DNA of 64,000 nt from Novosphingobium terrae (GTDB taxonomy: Bacteria; Pseudomonadota; Alphaproteobacteria; Sphingomonadales; Sphingomonadaceae): assembly GCF_017163935.1 (NCBI RefSeq), contig NZ_JABVZR010000002.1, positions 2,480,001-2,544,000 on the forward strand. The letters run 5' to 3'. Shown here piece after piece: positions 44,403 through 53,864 of the stretch. A program made the translations under genes and the position numbers. The notes below the pieces were generated by a model. It searched no databases. It was not told where the DNA came from and worked only from the letters and a program-made list of their open reading frames with translations. Every line of letters begins with the position of its first letter. The first letter of the stretch is position 1.

Positions 44403-45281
44403 TTACCGGGTGTAACGCTCGCATGCGGTTTGCGGGAAGATGGCCGGGGAGCCGCGCCCGATATAGACGTTCTGGTCCAGCCAATTGCGTTCGGCCTCCA
44501 GCTCTTCCTCGGGGATGGTCTTCCACCAGAAGCGCATCGCGGCGTCCCAGCGATAGGCCTTGGCTTTCAGGGCATCCTTGGCCTCGAAGGGGGCTTCGAC
44601 AGCATTGATGCGATAGGTCGGGCGCTGCGAGGCTTCCATCAGGCGGGCCATGATGGTTGCGCCATCCGGAGCGGTATGGGCCAGCAGATAGATCAGCGCG
44701 AGAATATCGTTCTCGGCACGGTGCCCCTCGTAAAACCAGCCACATTGCGAGACGAGATGGCCCAGCGCGCGCCCGTCGAAGCCCAATTCCAGCCAGTCCA
44801 GCTCGGCCATCGAGCAGGCCCATGGTTTGCCGCTGATGGCGGGCAGGCGGCGGTCGATAAAGGGCCGGTCGAAAGCGGCGTTATGGGCGATGATGATGTC
44901 CGCCGAGGCGAGGAGATCGGCGGCGGCTGTTTCATCGATGGTCTGGCCGGTGAGGTCCTGATCCATCAGTCCGGTGAGTTTGGTGATGCGTGGGTCGAGC
45001 GGCATGCCCGGGTCCTCGCGCCAGACCCGCGCCTTGCCAAGCTGGGTCACGCGGCCCAGCGCATCGAAGCGAAAGCGCTGGATGGCCAGTTCGATGATCC
45101 TGTCGTTGTCATGATCGAGCCCGGTCGTCTCGACATCGACGGCCACGCCGACACGCATCTCGCCTTGCGCCGGGCCTTTGTGCAGCCAGTCCACGGGTTG
45201 CAGGCGGCGCAGCACCCGGAAGTCCGGATGGGCGTCGAGCAGGGTGGCGGCATGATCGAGGGTTGCGACAGGTGCGTTCAT
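44403..45281 (-). CDS. 3'-5' exonuclease of the DnaQ/RNase T superfamily (DEDDh)
   Basis: A 292-residue exonuclease. The Exo I motif VDVETTGLD appears near residues 48-56, Exo II HNAAFDRPF near 129, and the Exo III region HRAENDILAL near 185, so the DEDDh acidic set is present. A C-terminal part with YRWDAAMRFWWKTIPEEELEAE resembles the small DNA-binding or donor domain often appended to such proteins. The start at 45281 (MNAPVATLDH) is chosen over a further upstream GTG-like option. Likely role is DNA repair or proofreading-like trimming; it is not the polymerase III epsilon subunit in size or layout. Confidence 0.85.
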   Translation of the reverse strand: MNAPVATLDHAATLLDAHPDFRVLRRLQPVDWLHKGPAQGEMRVGVAVDVETTGLDHDNDRIIELAIQRFRFDALGRVTQLGKARVWREDPGMPLDPRITKLTGLMDQDLTGQTIDETAAADLLASADIIIAHNAAFDRPFIDRRLPAISGKPWACSMAELDWLELGFDGRALGHLVSQCGWFYEGHRAENDILALIYLLAHTAPDGATIMARLMEASQRPTYRINAVEAPFEAKDALKAKAYRWDAAMRFWWKTIPEEELEAERNWLDQNVYIGRGSPAIFPQTACERYTR

Positions 45282-45375
45282 TTGGCAGCGGCTGATAGCC
45301 ACAGGCAAGCCTGTGGGAAAGCCCGAAGCGTCAATGGCGATTTCACGTCACCGCAAAACGCGATAGGGGCTGGGC

Positions 45376-46350
45376 ATGAAACGGTTTTTGACATCGCTGG
45401 CGCTGCTGGCCTGTGCACCCGGTGTGGCCCATGCGCAGACGGCGCCTGGGGGGCTTGAGATTGTGGCGCTGGGCGTGCGGGGAGGGATCGTCGATGGCGA
45501 TCTGACCAGCTTTCTGATCCATCCCACCGGCGATCCGCGCGCTCTGACCTGTGACGCTGGAACGCTGGGGCAGGGCCTGCTGGTGGCGCAAAAGCGCGGC
45601 ACGCTGAGCGGCGAAAGTGCGGGCAGGGCGCTAGGGCAGGATATCAAGGCCTATCTGGTCACCCATGCCCATCTCGATCATGTGGCCGGCCTGCTGATCG
45701 CCGCGACAGATTATCCCGGCAAGACAGTCTATGCCTTGCCCTCGACCAATGCGGTGCTGAGCGGGGACTATCTCAACTGGCGGGCATGGCCCAATTTCGC
45801 CGATCGTGGGCCCGCGCCCCGGCTGGGCAGTCTGCACCTGCGGGATATGGCGCCCGGCGTGGCCGAAGCGGTGGAGGGCACCGCGATGCGCGCCACCGCC
45901 TACCCGCTGGAGCATGGCGGCGTGACCTCCACGGCGTTTCTGATCGAGGCCGGGCAAACGGCTGCGCTCTGTCTTGGCGATCATGGGCCGGACAGTCCCG
46001 GCCATGATGAACTGCACAGCCTGTGGCAGGCCGCCGCGCCGCTGCTGCGCGAAGGTCGGTTGAAGGCGATCATCACCGAGGCCTCCTACCCCGATCCGCG
46101 CGAGGACAAGCAGCTTTTCGGCCATATGACGCCCTCGCGCCTGATCGCTTCTTTGCGCGATCTGGCGGCGCTGGCGGGCGGGCCTGAAGCGCTGCGGGGG
46201 GTGACCGTGATCGTCGATCACATCAAATATCTGCCGGGCGAGGAAGAGGCCACGCGCCGTCTGATCACACGCCAACTGGCGCAGGCCAGCGACCTGCCGG
46301 TGCGTTTCATTCTGCCTCGGCAGGGTGATCGCTTCGTGGTGAGGCCTTAG
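45376..46350 (+). CDS. Class II 3',5'-cyclic nucleotide phosphodiesterase-like metallo-beta-lactamase-fold protein
   Basis: A 324-residue exported protein (signal ends AHA about residue 20). The metal motif THAHLDH spans 96-102, a later metal Asp/His pair lies in GDHGPD near 201-206, and VIVDHIKYLP supplies another ligand. The overall order matches class II cAMP phosphodiesterases (yeast PDE1/CpdP type), in which the periplasmic enzyme hydrolyses cyclic nucleotides. It overlaps the convergent nucleoside-permease-like gene by four bases. A link to nucleotide scavenging is possible because a NUP-family protein and a TonB receptor follow. Confidence 0.82.
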   Translation: MKRFLTSLALLACAPGVAHAQTAPGGLEIVALGVRGGIVDGDLTSFLIHPTGDPRALTCDAGTLGQGLLVAQKRGTLSGESAGRALGQDIKAYLVTHAHLDHVAGLLIAATDYPGKTVYALPSTNAVLSGDYLNWRAWPNFADRGPAPRLGSLHLRDMAPGVAEAVEGTAMRATAYPLEHGGVTSTAFLIEAGQTAALCLGDHGPDSPGHDELHSLWQAAAPLLREGRLKAIITEASYPDPREDKQLFGHMTPSRLIASLRDLAALAGGPEALRGVTVIVDHIKYLPGEEEATRRLITRQLAQASDLPVRFILPRQGDRFVVRP

Positions 46351-47435
46351 GGCTTGGTCGCAACCGGCAGCGTGTCGCGATAGCGGCCCCAGCCCGAGAC
46401 CAGCGCCTTCACCACCGGCGTCGCAGTGCGATAGATCGACTCATAGGCGGCCAGCGCGCCGCCCGGCGTGAAATCATTCAGCACCTGAGACTGGCCAGCA
46501 GGTTCCTCGGTGTAATTGCTGCCGCCGCGCAGCACCAGCACGCGGCGCGCATCCACCTTGTGATCCGCCCCATAAAGGGAGAGCACATCGAGAATACCCT
46601 GATCCTCGCAGGCGCTCATCACGAAATGACCCTGGCCATCGGTCCAGGTCTTCACCCAGTTGCGCGCCCAATCGGTGCGCTTCATGCCATGCCAGAACCG
46701 CACCGTGCCCAGCGTGTCGCCCAGCATCACGGCAGGGGGCGTCTGCACGCCGCCATTTCCGGCGTAGGCGGCGCGCGCCTTGGCCAGCCCCGGATTGTCC
46801 GCCAGCGTCACGCCCTTGGTGAGGCCATAGGCCCAATCCACCAGCCCGCTGTCCAGCTGCCAGACCATGCCGCTGGAACCGGCCTGCAGGCCCACGCTGT
46901 GCACCGCGCCGCCCATCGGCTTCTGGTCCGGATGATGCGTGCCCAGCGCATAGATGCCATAGGGCCAGTCAGCGGAGATCTCGCGGTCATCCATCTCGAA
47001 GACGGGATCGCCATCGACCACCCAATGTGACCATGCCGCCGCGCCCACCGGTGCCGCCTTGGGATCGACACCGGCAATCCCCGCCACTACCCAATAGGTG
47101 TGTGACACATCGAAGCGCGGATCGCTGATGATCGCGGCCAGCGTCTCGCGCGGGCGGCCGCGCATGCCGGTCACCACGCCCATCACCCCATCGGGCGAGA
47201 TCAGCACATCATGTTCCACGCCGGGGACATGGATATGCTTGCTCCATGTCATGCGCTCGGCAAAGGCCTGGAACTCGCCGGGGGCATCGCCCTTGTCCTG
47301 CCCGTGCTCATAGGTGGTGAGGATCGCCACCTTGATCGGAATGCGGGCCGGAGTGGGCGTGCGCGCGGGCGCGGCCAGCACCGGAGCGGCGCTCAGCATG
47401 GCGACAGTCGCCAACAGGGACGAGATAAGGCGCAT
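46347..47435 (-). CDS. Purine nucleoside permease (NUP) family protein
   Basis: A 362-residue exported protein (signal peptide ending VLAAP near 23) of the NUP family, with VAILTTYEHG, GVMGVVTGMRGRPRETLAA, HTYWVVAGIAGVDPKAAPVGAAAW and SACEDQGILDVL. Despite the family name it has no transmembrane array and looks like a periplasmic phosphorylase-fold protein related to nucleoside phosphorylases. It lies downstream of a TonB receptor on the same strand behind an intervening hairpin, and a GGGGGA site precedes the ATG. A role in nucleoside capture or cleavage is inferred from the family only. Confidence 0.85.
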   Translation of the reverse strand: MRLISSLLATVAMLSAAPVLAAPARTPTPARIPIKVAILTTYEHGQDKGDAPGEFQAFAERMTWSKHIHVPGVEHDVLISPDGVMGVVTGMRGRPRETLAAIISDPRFDVSHTYWVVAGIAGVDPKAAPVGAAAWSHWVVDGDPVFEMDDREISADWPYGIYALGTHHPDQKPMGGAVHSVGLQAGSSGMVWQLDSGLVDWAYGLTKGVTLADNPGLAKARAAYAGNGGVQTPPAVMLGDTLGTVRFWHGMKRTDWARNWVKTWTDGQGHFVMSACEDQGILDVLSLYGADHKVDARRVLVLRGGSNYTEEPAGQSQVLNDFTPGGALAAYESIYRTATPVVKALVSGWGRYRDTLPVATKP

Positions 47436-47460
47436 GAAATCCCCCTTTTAAAACTCACAT

Positions 47461-47493
47461 GCCGCCGGGAGCCCGGCTAAGGGCCCCGGCGGC
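47461..47493 (-). terminator. Hairpin between TonB receptor and NUP gene
   Basis: GCCGCCGGG (47461-47469) pairs exactly with CCCGGCGGC (47485-47493). On the transcribed strand the hairpin is followed by GTTTTA, a weak U-tract, and then the ribosome site of the NUP gene. It may partly terminate or attenuate read-through from the receptor gene. Confidence 0.55.
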
Positions 47494-47514
47494 ACGATCA
47501 GCTCTGTCCTGCGA

Positions 47515-49896
47515 TCAGAACGCCGTGGAGAGCGTCACCGCGAAGGTGCGCGCAGGCATCAGATAGTAGGTCGGCGCCGAAGCGGTGACGGTGCCGCCGT
47601 TCAGGCCAGTCTGCGTGGTGGCATTGGTCTTGTAGCTGTTCACGCCGGTACGCGCCACGCCGTTGAACAGGTTCTGGACGTTGAGCTGGATTTCCGGCGC
47701 CTTGAGCAGGCCATAGGCCGGCAGGCGATAGCCGATGCTGGCATGGGTGCTGACATAGGCGGGGATCGCTTCGTCATTCATGAAGGACGAATACTGCTTG
47801 GCAATATACTTGGCCTGCACGTTCACGAAGAGCTTCTTGTCGTCGTAATCCAGACCAAAACCGGCCTGAACATGCGGCGAGGCAACCTGCGTCTTGCCAT
47901 TGGTGGCCAGATAATCATTGATCGCCACACCGCCCAGCGTCGAGGTGACGGGCAGGTTCGATTTGATCTTGGCGTCCAGATATTCGAAGGTGGCATAGGG
48001 GCGCAGGTGATAGATGATCGGGCTGGTGCCGATCTGGGCGTCGAAGCCCCAGCTCTCCTGGCTGCCCGCGTTCAGCGATTCCGCCAGCTGCGTGCCGTTG
48101 ACGATCGTGTTGAGCGAGATCTGGCGGTTCTTGAAGTAGTAATGGAAGCCCGAAATCGAGGCCGTGATCACCGAACCATTGTAACGATAGCCGATCTCTT
48201 CCGACAGCGAGGTTTCCGGCTTGGTCGAACCCGAGGTCTGGGTCTGCGCGCCGGTGCTGCTGGAATAGAAGTTGATCAGCGAGGTCGCCATCGGCGTGCG
48301 GAAGTTGGTGTTGATCGTGCCATAGATCTGGCTGTGATCGTCCAGCTTATACGAGGCGCTGAACTGCGGCAGCCACTTGCGCGTGGTGATCTGCTGATCG
48401 GGGTTGGCGCCCGACACAAATGAGAACAGATGCGAATAGATGATCGCATACTTCAGACCGGCCTCGACATGCAGCTTGTCGTCCAGCGCATCGACCGCAT
48501 CCTGAGCGAACAGCACGTTCACCTCAGCATGGTTCTTGTAGTTGCGCCAGTCGTAAGGCGTGTTGTCGCCATAGGTGTAATAGCCCGAGGTGCCCCAGTA
48601 ATTGACCGGGTTGCCGCTGGCATCAACCTGACCGATGCGGGTGTAGAAATGCTGCACCGTATGCTGATACCACCAGCCGAAGGTCAGCGTGTTATGCTCG
48701 ATCGGCTTGTAATCCACCGAGACGGTGTTGCCCAGACGCAGCTGGTTGTTCTGGCCGATCGATTCCGTCACCACAGAGGTGCCGTTGGCCACGCCCAGAT
48801 GGACCGCCACGGGCGTCGTACCGGCATAGGTCTTGCCCTGCGTGGTGGTGGTGCCGAAAGAGCCCGAACCCACGCCGTTCCACAGATAGGGCGTGTCATT
48901 CAGGGTCAGCTTGCTGCCCAGCACGACCTTGGTGGGCATGGAAACCGACAGGTTCGAGAAGGGATTGACCTGCAGCTTGTAATAGCTGGAGGTGCCCGGA
49001 ACCGCGGCATAGTTGTACTTGTTGCCATACTGGCCGAACTGCGCCAGCGTGGGGTTGGCATAGAAGTTGGCGACTTCATTGTTGTAAGCCACCACCAGAG
49101 CGGTGCGGCTGCCATTGCTCCAGTCCTTCACGAACTTGGCGTTGGTGTGATGCTTTTCAGCATGGCCCACGCCGGTCCAGTTGTCGGCATAGGTGTGCGA
49201 ATAGGAGAGGAAGCCGCGGATGCCGGTGTTGCCGATGTCGCCGGTGTTCACGCGGATGTATTCGCGGGCCAGATTGTCGCTGCCGGTCGAGAAATCGACC
49301 AGACCGCCGAACTGGTGTGTGGGCTCCTGCAGGGTCATGATGACCTGACCGGCGGTGGCATTGACTGTCGGGGTCGAGATGTTGACCGAGCCGGGCTGCA
49401 GCGAGACGGATTTGAGATCCTCGGCCTCGACATATTCCTCGGCGTAGAAAGCACCCGAAGACATGTCGTTAAGCGGCGCGCCTTCCATCACCCAGGCGGT
49501 CTCGGAGGAATCCAGACCGCGCACATAGCTCTGGCCGGGCATCAGGCCATAGGGGTCGGCGTCCGACACATTGGCCGAGGGCAGCATGGCCAGCAGCTGC
49601 TGGGCGTTGATGGTGGGGGCCTGCTTGGCGATAAAGTCGCGGTCGACGGTCTGCACGGCCTTGGGCGCGGTCTCGCGGCCCAGAAGGCCGCCGCCGGGGG
49701 CCTGCGTCGCGCTGGAGCGGCCCGTCACCACGATGCTGCCCTGATCTGCGTCAGTGGAGGCGGCTGCGGTCGCGGCGGTTTCGGCCTGAGCGGTAACAGC
49801 GAAGGGCAGCACGCAGATGGTGGCCGTGCTCAGCAGCAGCGAAAAAGAGGTGGCCGAACGCGCACGCCGGGCGCGCGAGGGGAGGGTATGGATCAT
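47515..49896 (-). CDS. TonB-dependent outer-membrane receptor
   Basis: A 793-residue receptor. The ATG at 49896 (MIHTLPSRARRA) is chosen because CAGGAAAC precedes it; the frame stays open 25 codons further but that part is promoter-like. A signal peptide ends near TAQA; QGSIVVTGR follows as TonB-box region, then a plug with SYVRGLDSSETAWVMEGAPLND and a barrel rich in aromatic strands ending LSTAF, a canonical barrel terminus. No STN domain. Uptake substrate unknown. Neighbours are a NUP protein downstream and, upstream across a 486-base gap, the D-glutamate/N-acyl amino acid gene set, either of which could match it. Confidence 0.93.
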   Translation of the reverse strand: MIHTLPSRARRARSATSFSLLLSTATICVLPFAVTAQAETAATAAASTDADQGSIVVTGRSSATQAPGGGLLGRETAPKAVQTVDRDFIAKQAPTINAQQLLAMLPSANVSDADPYGLMPGQSYVRGLDSSETAWVMEGAPLNDMSSGAFYAEEYVEAEDLKSVSLQPGSVNISTPTVNATAGQVIMTLQEPTHQFGGLVDFSTGSDNLAREYIRVNTGDIGNTGIRGFLSYSHTYADNWTGVGHAEKHHTNAKFVKDWSNGSRTALVVAYNNEVANFYANPTLAQFGQYGNKYNYAAVPGTSSYYKLQVNPFSNLSVSMPTKVVLGSKLTLNDTPYLWNGVGSGSFGTTTTQGKTYAGTTPVAVHLGVANGTSVVTESIGQNNQLRLGNTVSVDYKPIEHNTLTFGWWYQHTVQHFYTRIGQVDASGNPVNYWGTSGYYTYGDNTPYDWRNYKNHAEVNVLFAQDAVDALDDKLHVEAGLKYAIIYSHLFSFVSGANPDQQITTRKWLPQFSASYKLDDHSQIYGTINTNFRTPMATSLINFYSSSTGAQTQTSGSTKPETSLSEEIGYRYNGSVITASISGFHYYFKNRQISLNTIVNGTQLAESLNAGSQESWGFDAQIGTSPIIYHLRPYATFEYLDAKIKSNLPVTSTLGGVAINDYLATNGKTQVASPHVQAGFGLDYDDKKLFVNVQAKYIAKQYSSFMNDEAIPAYVSTHASIGYRLPAYGLLKAPEIQLNVQNLFNGVARTGVNSYKTNATTQTGLNGGTVTASAPTYYLMPARTFAVTLSTAF

Positions 49897-50382
49897 CGAG
49901 TTTCCTGAACCTTGCGAATTGTTGTCTGCGCCCCGGCTTTCTGACGAAGCCTCGGGCATGCCCAACCGCACCCTCTGGAAGGGCAGCTACAGCAGACAAG
50001 CTGCGCTTCCAAATACGAAATTTATCCTATGGTGTTCCAAAAAATGCACGGACGCCCTTCATCCTGCGTACATATTCCTGACGCTACGGGGAGCAGGTTT
50101 TGCGCTGGTTCTGCTTTTGCAAGGATGCTGGCAGGCGGGTTTTGCCGCGCTGCATCGGTGTGAATGCCTTGAAAATATTGTTTTAAAATGATTTTCAAGG
50201 GGGGCTGGCGCTATGGAGGCTGTGCCGAAGGTCGCTTCGGTTGCAGAATCACCAGCGCTGGATGAGCAGGGCAGAGGCTCGGTAGGATGTGGCCGCTATG
50301 CCACGCATCGCATGCCCGTTTCCATTCAGCTTATGGCGGTCTGCGTTTGAATCGCTTGCAACAACTGGTCGCGGAAAAGCCT
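49897..50382. other. 486-base intergenic region with inverted repeat
   Basis: No credible gene is seen here. The part next to the receptor start (49980-50200) is A+T-rich and should carry its promoter, together with the perfect inverted repeat at 50167-50200. The part next to the epimerase gene end (50200-50382) has ordinary composition and no recognisable element. No tRNA or structured RNA was recognised. Confidence 0.5.
50167..50200. repeat. Perfect 10-bp inverted repeat in receptor upstream region
   Basis: CCTTGAAAAT at 50167-50176 and ATTTTCAAGG at 50191-50200 are exact reverse complements separated by an A+T-rich 14-base spacer. The element lies about 270 bases upstream of the receptor start. 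It could be an operator or a terminator for the epimerase transcript ending at 50383, but it is distant from that stop. Confidence 0.55.
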
Positions 50383-51357
50383 TCAGCCCCAGAAGCCCTT
50401 GGCGGCAGGCCAGAGTTGGCCATCGCGCAGCGGCATGGCGCCCGGGCGATCCTCGACCATCAGCATGGCGCCGTCCAGATCGCAAAAATCCGATTGGGCA
50501 CCGATCAGCATGGCTGGCGCGATGGACAGGGATGAAGCGGTCATGCAGCCGGTCATCACACCAAAGCCCATGGCGCGGGCGGCGCTCAGCATAGACAGCG
50601 CTTCGGTCAGGCCTCCGGCCTTGTCCAGCTTGATGTTCACAAATTGGTAGCGCCCGACCAGCGCAGGCAGATCGGCAGAGGTATGGCAGGCCTCATCGGC
50701 GCAGATCGGCACCAGCGGGGTGATGGTGGCCAAGGCTTCGCTTTGCGCGGCAGGGATTGGCTGTTCGAGCAGATCGACGCGCAAGTCTGCCAGTTCCGGC
50801 AAAGCATCGGCCAGCAGGGCAGGCGACCACGCCTCATTGGGATCGACGATCAGCCTTGCCTCGGGCGCGGCCTGGCGCACGGCGTGGATCTGCTCCAGCG
50901 GGGCGGTGTCATCGACCTTGATCTTGATGAGGGTAGCCTTGCCCAGCGCTCGCGCCTGGGCCGCCATGGCCCCGGGCGTGTCGAGCGTGACGGTCAGCGC
51001 CGTGGGCAGCGAGGGTGGCAGGGCGATGCCCAGCTTTTGCGCCACGCCGACGCCGGAAAGCTTCGCCTCCAAGTCCCACAGCGCACAGTCCAGAGCATTG
51101 CGCGCCGCGCCGGGGGGAAGACGATGCTGCACCTCGGCGCGATCCAGAGCCTGCCCTTGCAAACCCTCCAACTGCGCCATCACGCTGGCGCAGCTTTCCT
51201 GATAGCGGCCATAGGGCACACATTCCCCGCGCCCGACCATCCCGCCTTGAGCCAGTTCCACCACCACCACATCGGCACTGGTCTTGGCCCCGCGCGAGAT
51301 ACGAAACGGGCGCGAGAGCGGCAGACTTTCGCCGCGGATGGACATCTGCGGCATCAT
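50383..51357 (-). CDS. dgcA: Enolase-superfamily epimerase (N-acetyl-D-glutamate racemase DgcA / dipeptide epimerase-like)
   Basis: A 324-residue enolase-superfamily enzyme. The catalytic set of the muconate-lactonising subgroup is visible: KIK (Lys145/Lys147), metal ligands Asp172, Glu198 and Asp221, the second lysine in NIKLDK near 243-246, and GAMLM near the end. Such proteins are L-Ala-D/L-Glu epimerases of murein recycling or DgcA, which racemises N-acetyl-D-glutamate in a two-enzyme D-glutamate pathway with the DUF1611 protein DgcN. A DUF1611 gene lies 5.4 kb upstream on the same strand, so I favour DgcA. The start overlaps the penicillin-acylase gene by four bases. Confidence 0.8.
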   Translation of the reverse strand: MMPQMSIRGESLPLSRPFRISRGAKTSADVVVVELAQGGMVGRGECVPYGRYQESCASVMAQLEGLQGQALDRAEVQHRLPPGAARNALDCALWDLEAKLSGVGVAQKLGIALPPSLPTALTVTLDTPGAMAAQARALGKATLIKIKVDDTAPLEQIHAVRQAAPEARLIVDPNEAWSPALLADALPELADLRVDLLEQPIPAAQSEALATITPLVPICADEACHTSADLPALVGRYQFVNIKLDKAGGLTEALSMLSAARAMGFGVMTGCMTASSLSIAPAMLIGAQSDFCDLDGAMLMVEDRPGAMPLRDGQLWPAAKGFWG

Positions 51358-53723
51358 GTGGCGCTCAGCACGGTGCGAGCGGCAGCATGGCGGTTCACGG
51401 CCTCGGTCGAGAACAGCAGCGGCTGCATCTGCCCGGCGATCCAGGGCGCGTAAAGATCCTTCCGATGGGGAGAACGCGGATCGGCGCTCTGGCCCGGCAG
51501 GTTGAGGAACACGCTGTTGTCCCAGCCGCCCACATCCACCACCATCAGATAGCTGGCCCCGCCCGCCACATGGAAGCTGCCGCCGGGGCGATACCAGCGG
51601 GCCATCACTGTGCTGGTGTCGCCCCCGGTGCCTGCGCTGTCGATGGGCGGGAAGGCTCTGTCGATGGCGGGAATGGCGGCAAGGGGATGGGTGATGCTGA
51701 CCTTGTGCAGCCGGTCCCAGCGCCAGCTTGATGGATCGTCACCCATGGTCTTGCGCGCGGCCTGCCATGCCTCGCCCAGCGTCTGATCGAGCATCCTGGC
51801 GCGCACGGTGGCGGGGTCCGGCCCCAGACGCGGATCGGGCTGTTCCAGCAGGGTGAGCAAAGCCTCGCTGTCCACCAGCGGCACCAGCTTGCGCAGACTG
51901 TCGGGCACCAGCGTTTCCAGCAAATGGTGCTGCACGGCGCTCACCAGCATTTCGTAAAGCGCGGGTGCGCCCTTGTCGCCCGCGATGCTGCCGTCCCAAT
52001 CGCGCAGCATGGCCAGCGCCAGACCGGCATCGCCCTCGGCCTGAGCCGGCAGCAGAGCCAGCAGGCGGAGCGCGGGTTCGGAATGGATATCATGCTGCAA
52101 GGCCACGCTGTCGGCGATGGTCTGGCGGGGCTTGGCGGGCAGCACGGACTCGATGCGATGATAGCGGAAGGGGGCCGAGAAGCTGTGCGCCATCGGGCCG
52201 GTGTAACCCTCGGGCACATTGTCCTGATTGGCCGAGGCGAACCAGCCCGCCTCGGGGTTCAGGATGCTGGGCATATCCTTCACGGCGCGGATATTCTGCC
52301 AGTCGAACGCCCCATCGCCGGGGACGGGCAGCAATCCGTTGTGGCCCTTGCGCTCGGGCGCATAGCCGATGGCGTGCCAGCCGGTGTTGCCGCTGGTGTC
52401 GGCGTAATGCAGATTGGTCGGCGGCGGATGATGGGCGAAGGCGCGGATCAGGCTGTCCCAATCCTGTGCCAGATTGATCGCCACCATCGATCCCATGGTC
52501 GATCCGCCCTTGCCCAGATGGACGCTGGCGATCGCCACGGCGCGGTTGCGGGCCGGATCATGCAGTGTCACCGGGCCATGCACGCTGGCGCGCAGGGTGA
52601 TCTGGCGCGGCGAGGCTCCGGCGATGGCGATGCTGTCGTCCATCTTGTCGAAGTTTCGCCAGCCGCCGTTATGGCGGTATTGCTCGGGGTCGGCGGGGTT
52701 GAGGGTGAGGATGAACACATCCTCCTGATCGATATGGAAATTGGTGCGGCCAAAGGCGAAGCGGTCGGTATGCCCCTGCATGATGCCGGGCAGGCCGGGC
52801 GCCCCCGCGCCGATCAGATCGAGCCCCGGCGCGGAAAGATGCGCGACATGGCGCGGCGCAAAGCCGCCGATGCCGATATGCGGATCATTGGCCAGAATGG
52901 GCCGCCCGCTGGCGGTGTGCGATCCGGCCAAAGTCCAGGCATTGCTGCCCGCATTGGCATTGTCGGTGCGGCGCCCGGCCTCATCGACCAGCGAGCCGAA
53001 GGGCAGACCTTTGGCGGCCTTGTGGAGGATGCCCAGATCCTCGGGGCTGATTGCCGCCAGATCGTGGCCCGGCGCGGGCGTAAAGGGCGCGGGCGGGCGC
53101 AGCGGGGCGCAGATCGCATCCAGATCGAGCCGCCCGGCATGGGCCAGGGCGGCGCGGCGGATCTTCTCCTCCAGATTGCCGACGGCGATGTCGCGCCCGG
53201 CCATCAGCTGGCGCGCGTCCCAATGCAGCGGGCGGAGTTTGAGGATGCCATATTCCGGCGGCAGCAGGGTGGGGTCGGCCTCACATTCGGCGATGCGGGC
53301 GTTCACGCCTGCCACATAGGCTTCGAGGCAGCTTCGGGTCTCTTCACCCAGCGCGGCGAGTTCGGCTTCCAGATCGCCACGATAGCGCAGCAGGTGAGAG
53401 GCTTCGTCATGATCCGCGAAAGGCGCGCCGAAGCTTTCGGCAAGGCGACTGGTGCGGCGGCGATAGTCCAGATCGATGGCAAAGAGATGGTCGCGGGCCA
53501 CCACATAGCCCTGCCCGAAAAAGGCATCGGCCTTGCTGGCGGCGCGGATATGGGGGACGCCCAGATGGTCGTCGATGATCTCGATCTGGCCTTGGGCTCC
53601 GGGCACTTTGCGGCGCGCGGCAAGGGGCAGCGAACGGGCCAGAGCAGGGCTGCACATGACGGTTTCCAATGTTGCCAGAGCGATGGAAGAACGCAGGAGC
53701 CTGCGGCGATTGATGCGAAACAT
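51354..53723 (-). CDS. Penicillin acylase family protein (N-terminal serine hydrolase)
   Basis: A 789-residue Ntn-hydrolase precursor. The ATG at 53723 begins an NRRRLLRSS export signal (Tat-like or strongly basic Sec). The chain would be cut autocatalytically before Ser260 in NANAGSNAW, giving an alpha chain of about 230 residues and a beta chain of about 530. LANDPHI and TNFHIDQEDVF follow as in the family. Members hydrolyse amides: beta-lactam side chains, N-acyl-homoserine lactones or N-acyl amino acids. Coupling (ATGA) to the DgcA-like epimerase and neighbouring N-acyl-D-amino-acid deacylase suggest periplasmic deacylation of an N-acyl amino acid or peptide. Quorum-signal acylase is the alternative. 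Confidence 0.88.
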   Translation of the reverse strand: MFRINRRRLLRSSIALATLETVMCSPALARSLPLAARRKVPGAQGQIEIIDDHLGVPHIRAASKADAFFGQGYVVARDHLFAIDLDYRRRTSRLAESFGAPFADHDEASHLLRYRGDLEAELAALGEETRSCLEAYVAGVNARIAECEADPTLLPPEYGILKLRPLHWDARQLMAGRDIAVGNLEEKIRRAALAHAGRLDLDAICAPLRPPAPFTPAPGHDLAAISPEDLGILHKAAKGLPFGSLVDEAGRRTDNANAGSNAWTLAGSHTASGRPILANDPHIGIGGFAPRHVAHLSAPGLDLIGAGAPGLPGIMQGHTDRFAFGRTNFHIDQEDVFILTLNPADPEQYRHNGGWRNFDKMDDSIAIAGASPRQITLRASVHGPVTLHDPARNRAVAIASVHLGKGGSTMGSMVAINLAQDWDSLIRAFAHHPPPTNLHYADTSGNTGWHAIGYAPERKGHNGLLPVPGDGAFDWQNIRAVKDMPSILNPEAGWFASANQDNVPEGYTGPMAHSFSAPFRYHRIESVLPAKPRQTIADSVALQHDIHSEPALRLLALLPAQAEGDAGLALAMLRDWDGSIAGDKGAPALYEMLVSAVQHHLLETLVPDSLRKLVPLVDSEALLTLLEQPDPRLGPDPATVRARMLDQTLGEAWQAARKTMGDDPSSWRWDRLHKVSITHPLAAIPAIDRAFPPIDSAGTGGDTSTVMARWYRPGGSFHVAGGASYLMVVDVGGWDNSVFLNLPGQSADPRSPHRKDLYAPWIAGQMQPLLFSTEAVNRHAAARTVLSAT

Positions 53724-53793
53724 GAACAATCCCGGTGGTTGGAGCGCCCGGACCCAGAGAGGGGAAGGCCCGGGCGCCCGCTTCAGGGGGGAG

Positions 53794-53825
53794 GCACAGG
53801 GTAGGGCGGCCTGCCCGCCCTGTGC
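53794..53825 (-). terminator. Hairpin downstream of D-aminoacylase gene
   Basis: GCACAGGG (53794-53801) pairs perfectly with CCCTGTGC (53818-53825), with a further GGGC/GCCC pairing inside. It stands 40 bases beyond the D-aminoacylase stop and ahead of the penicillin-acylase gene, so it may separate two transcripts of the cluster. No U-tract. Confidence 0.5.
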
Positions 53826-53864
53826 TATGCTAATTGGTGGCAGCGGTATGCCGCCTGTCTATAC

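Noticed and set aside
51924..53804. Open frame of about 626 codons opposite the penicillin-acylase gene
   Set aside because: Shadow frame with no recognisable domain; the real gene shows the NANAGSNAW nucleophile region.
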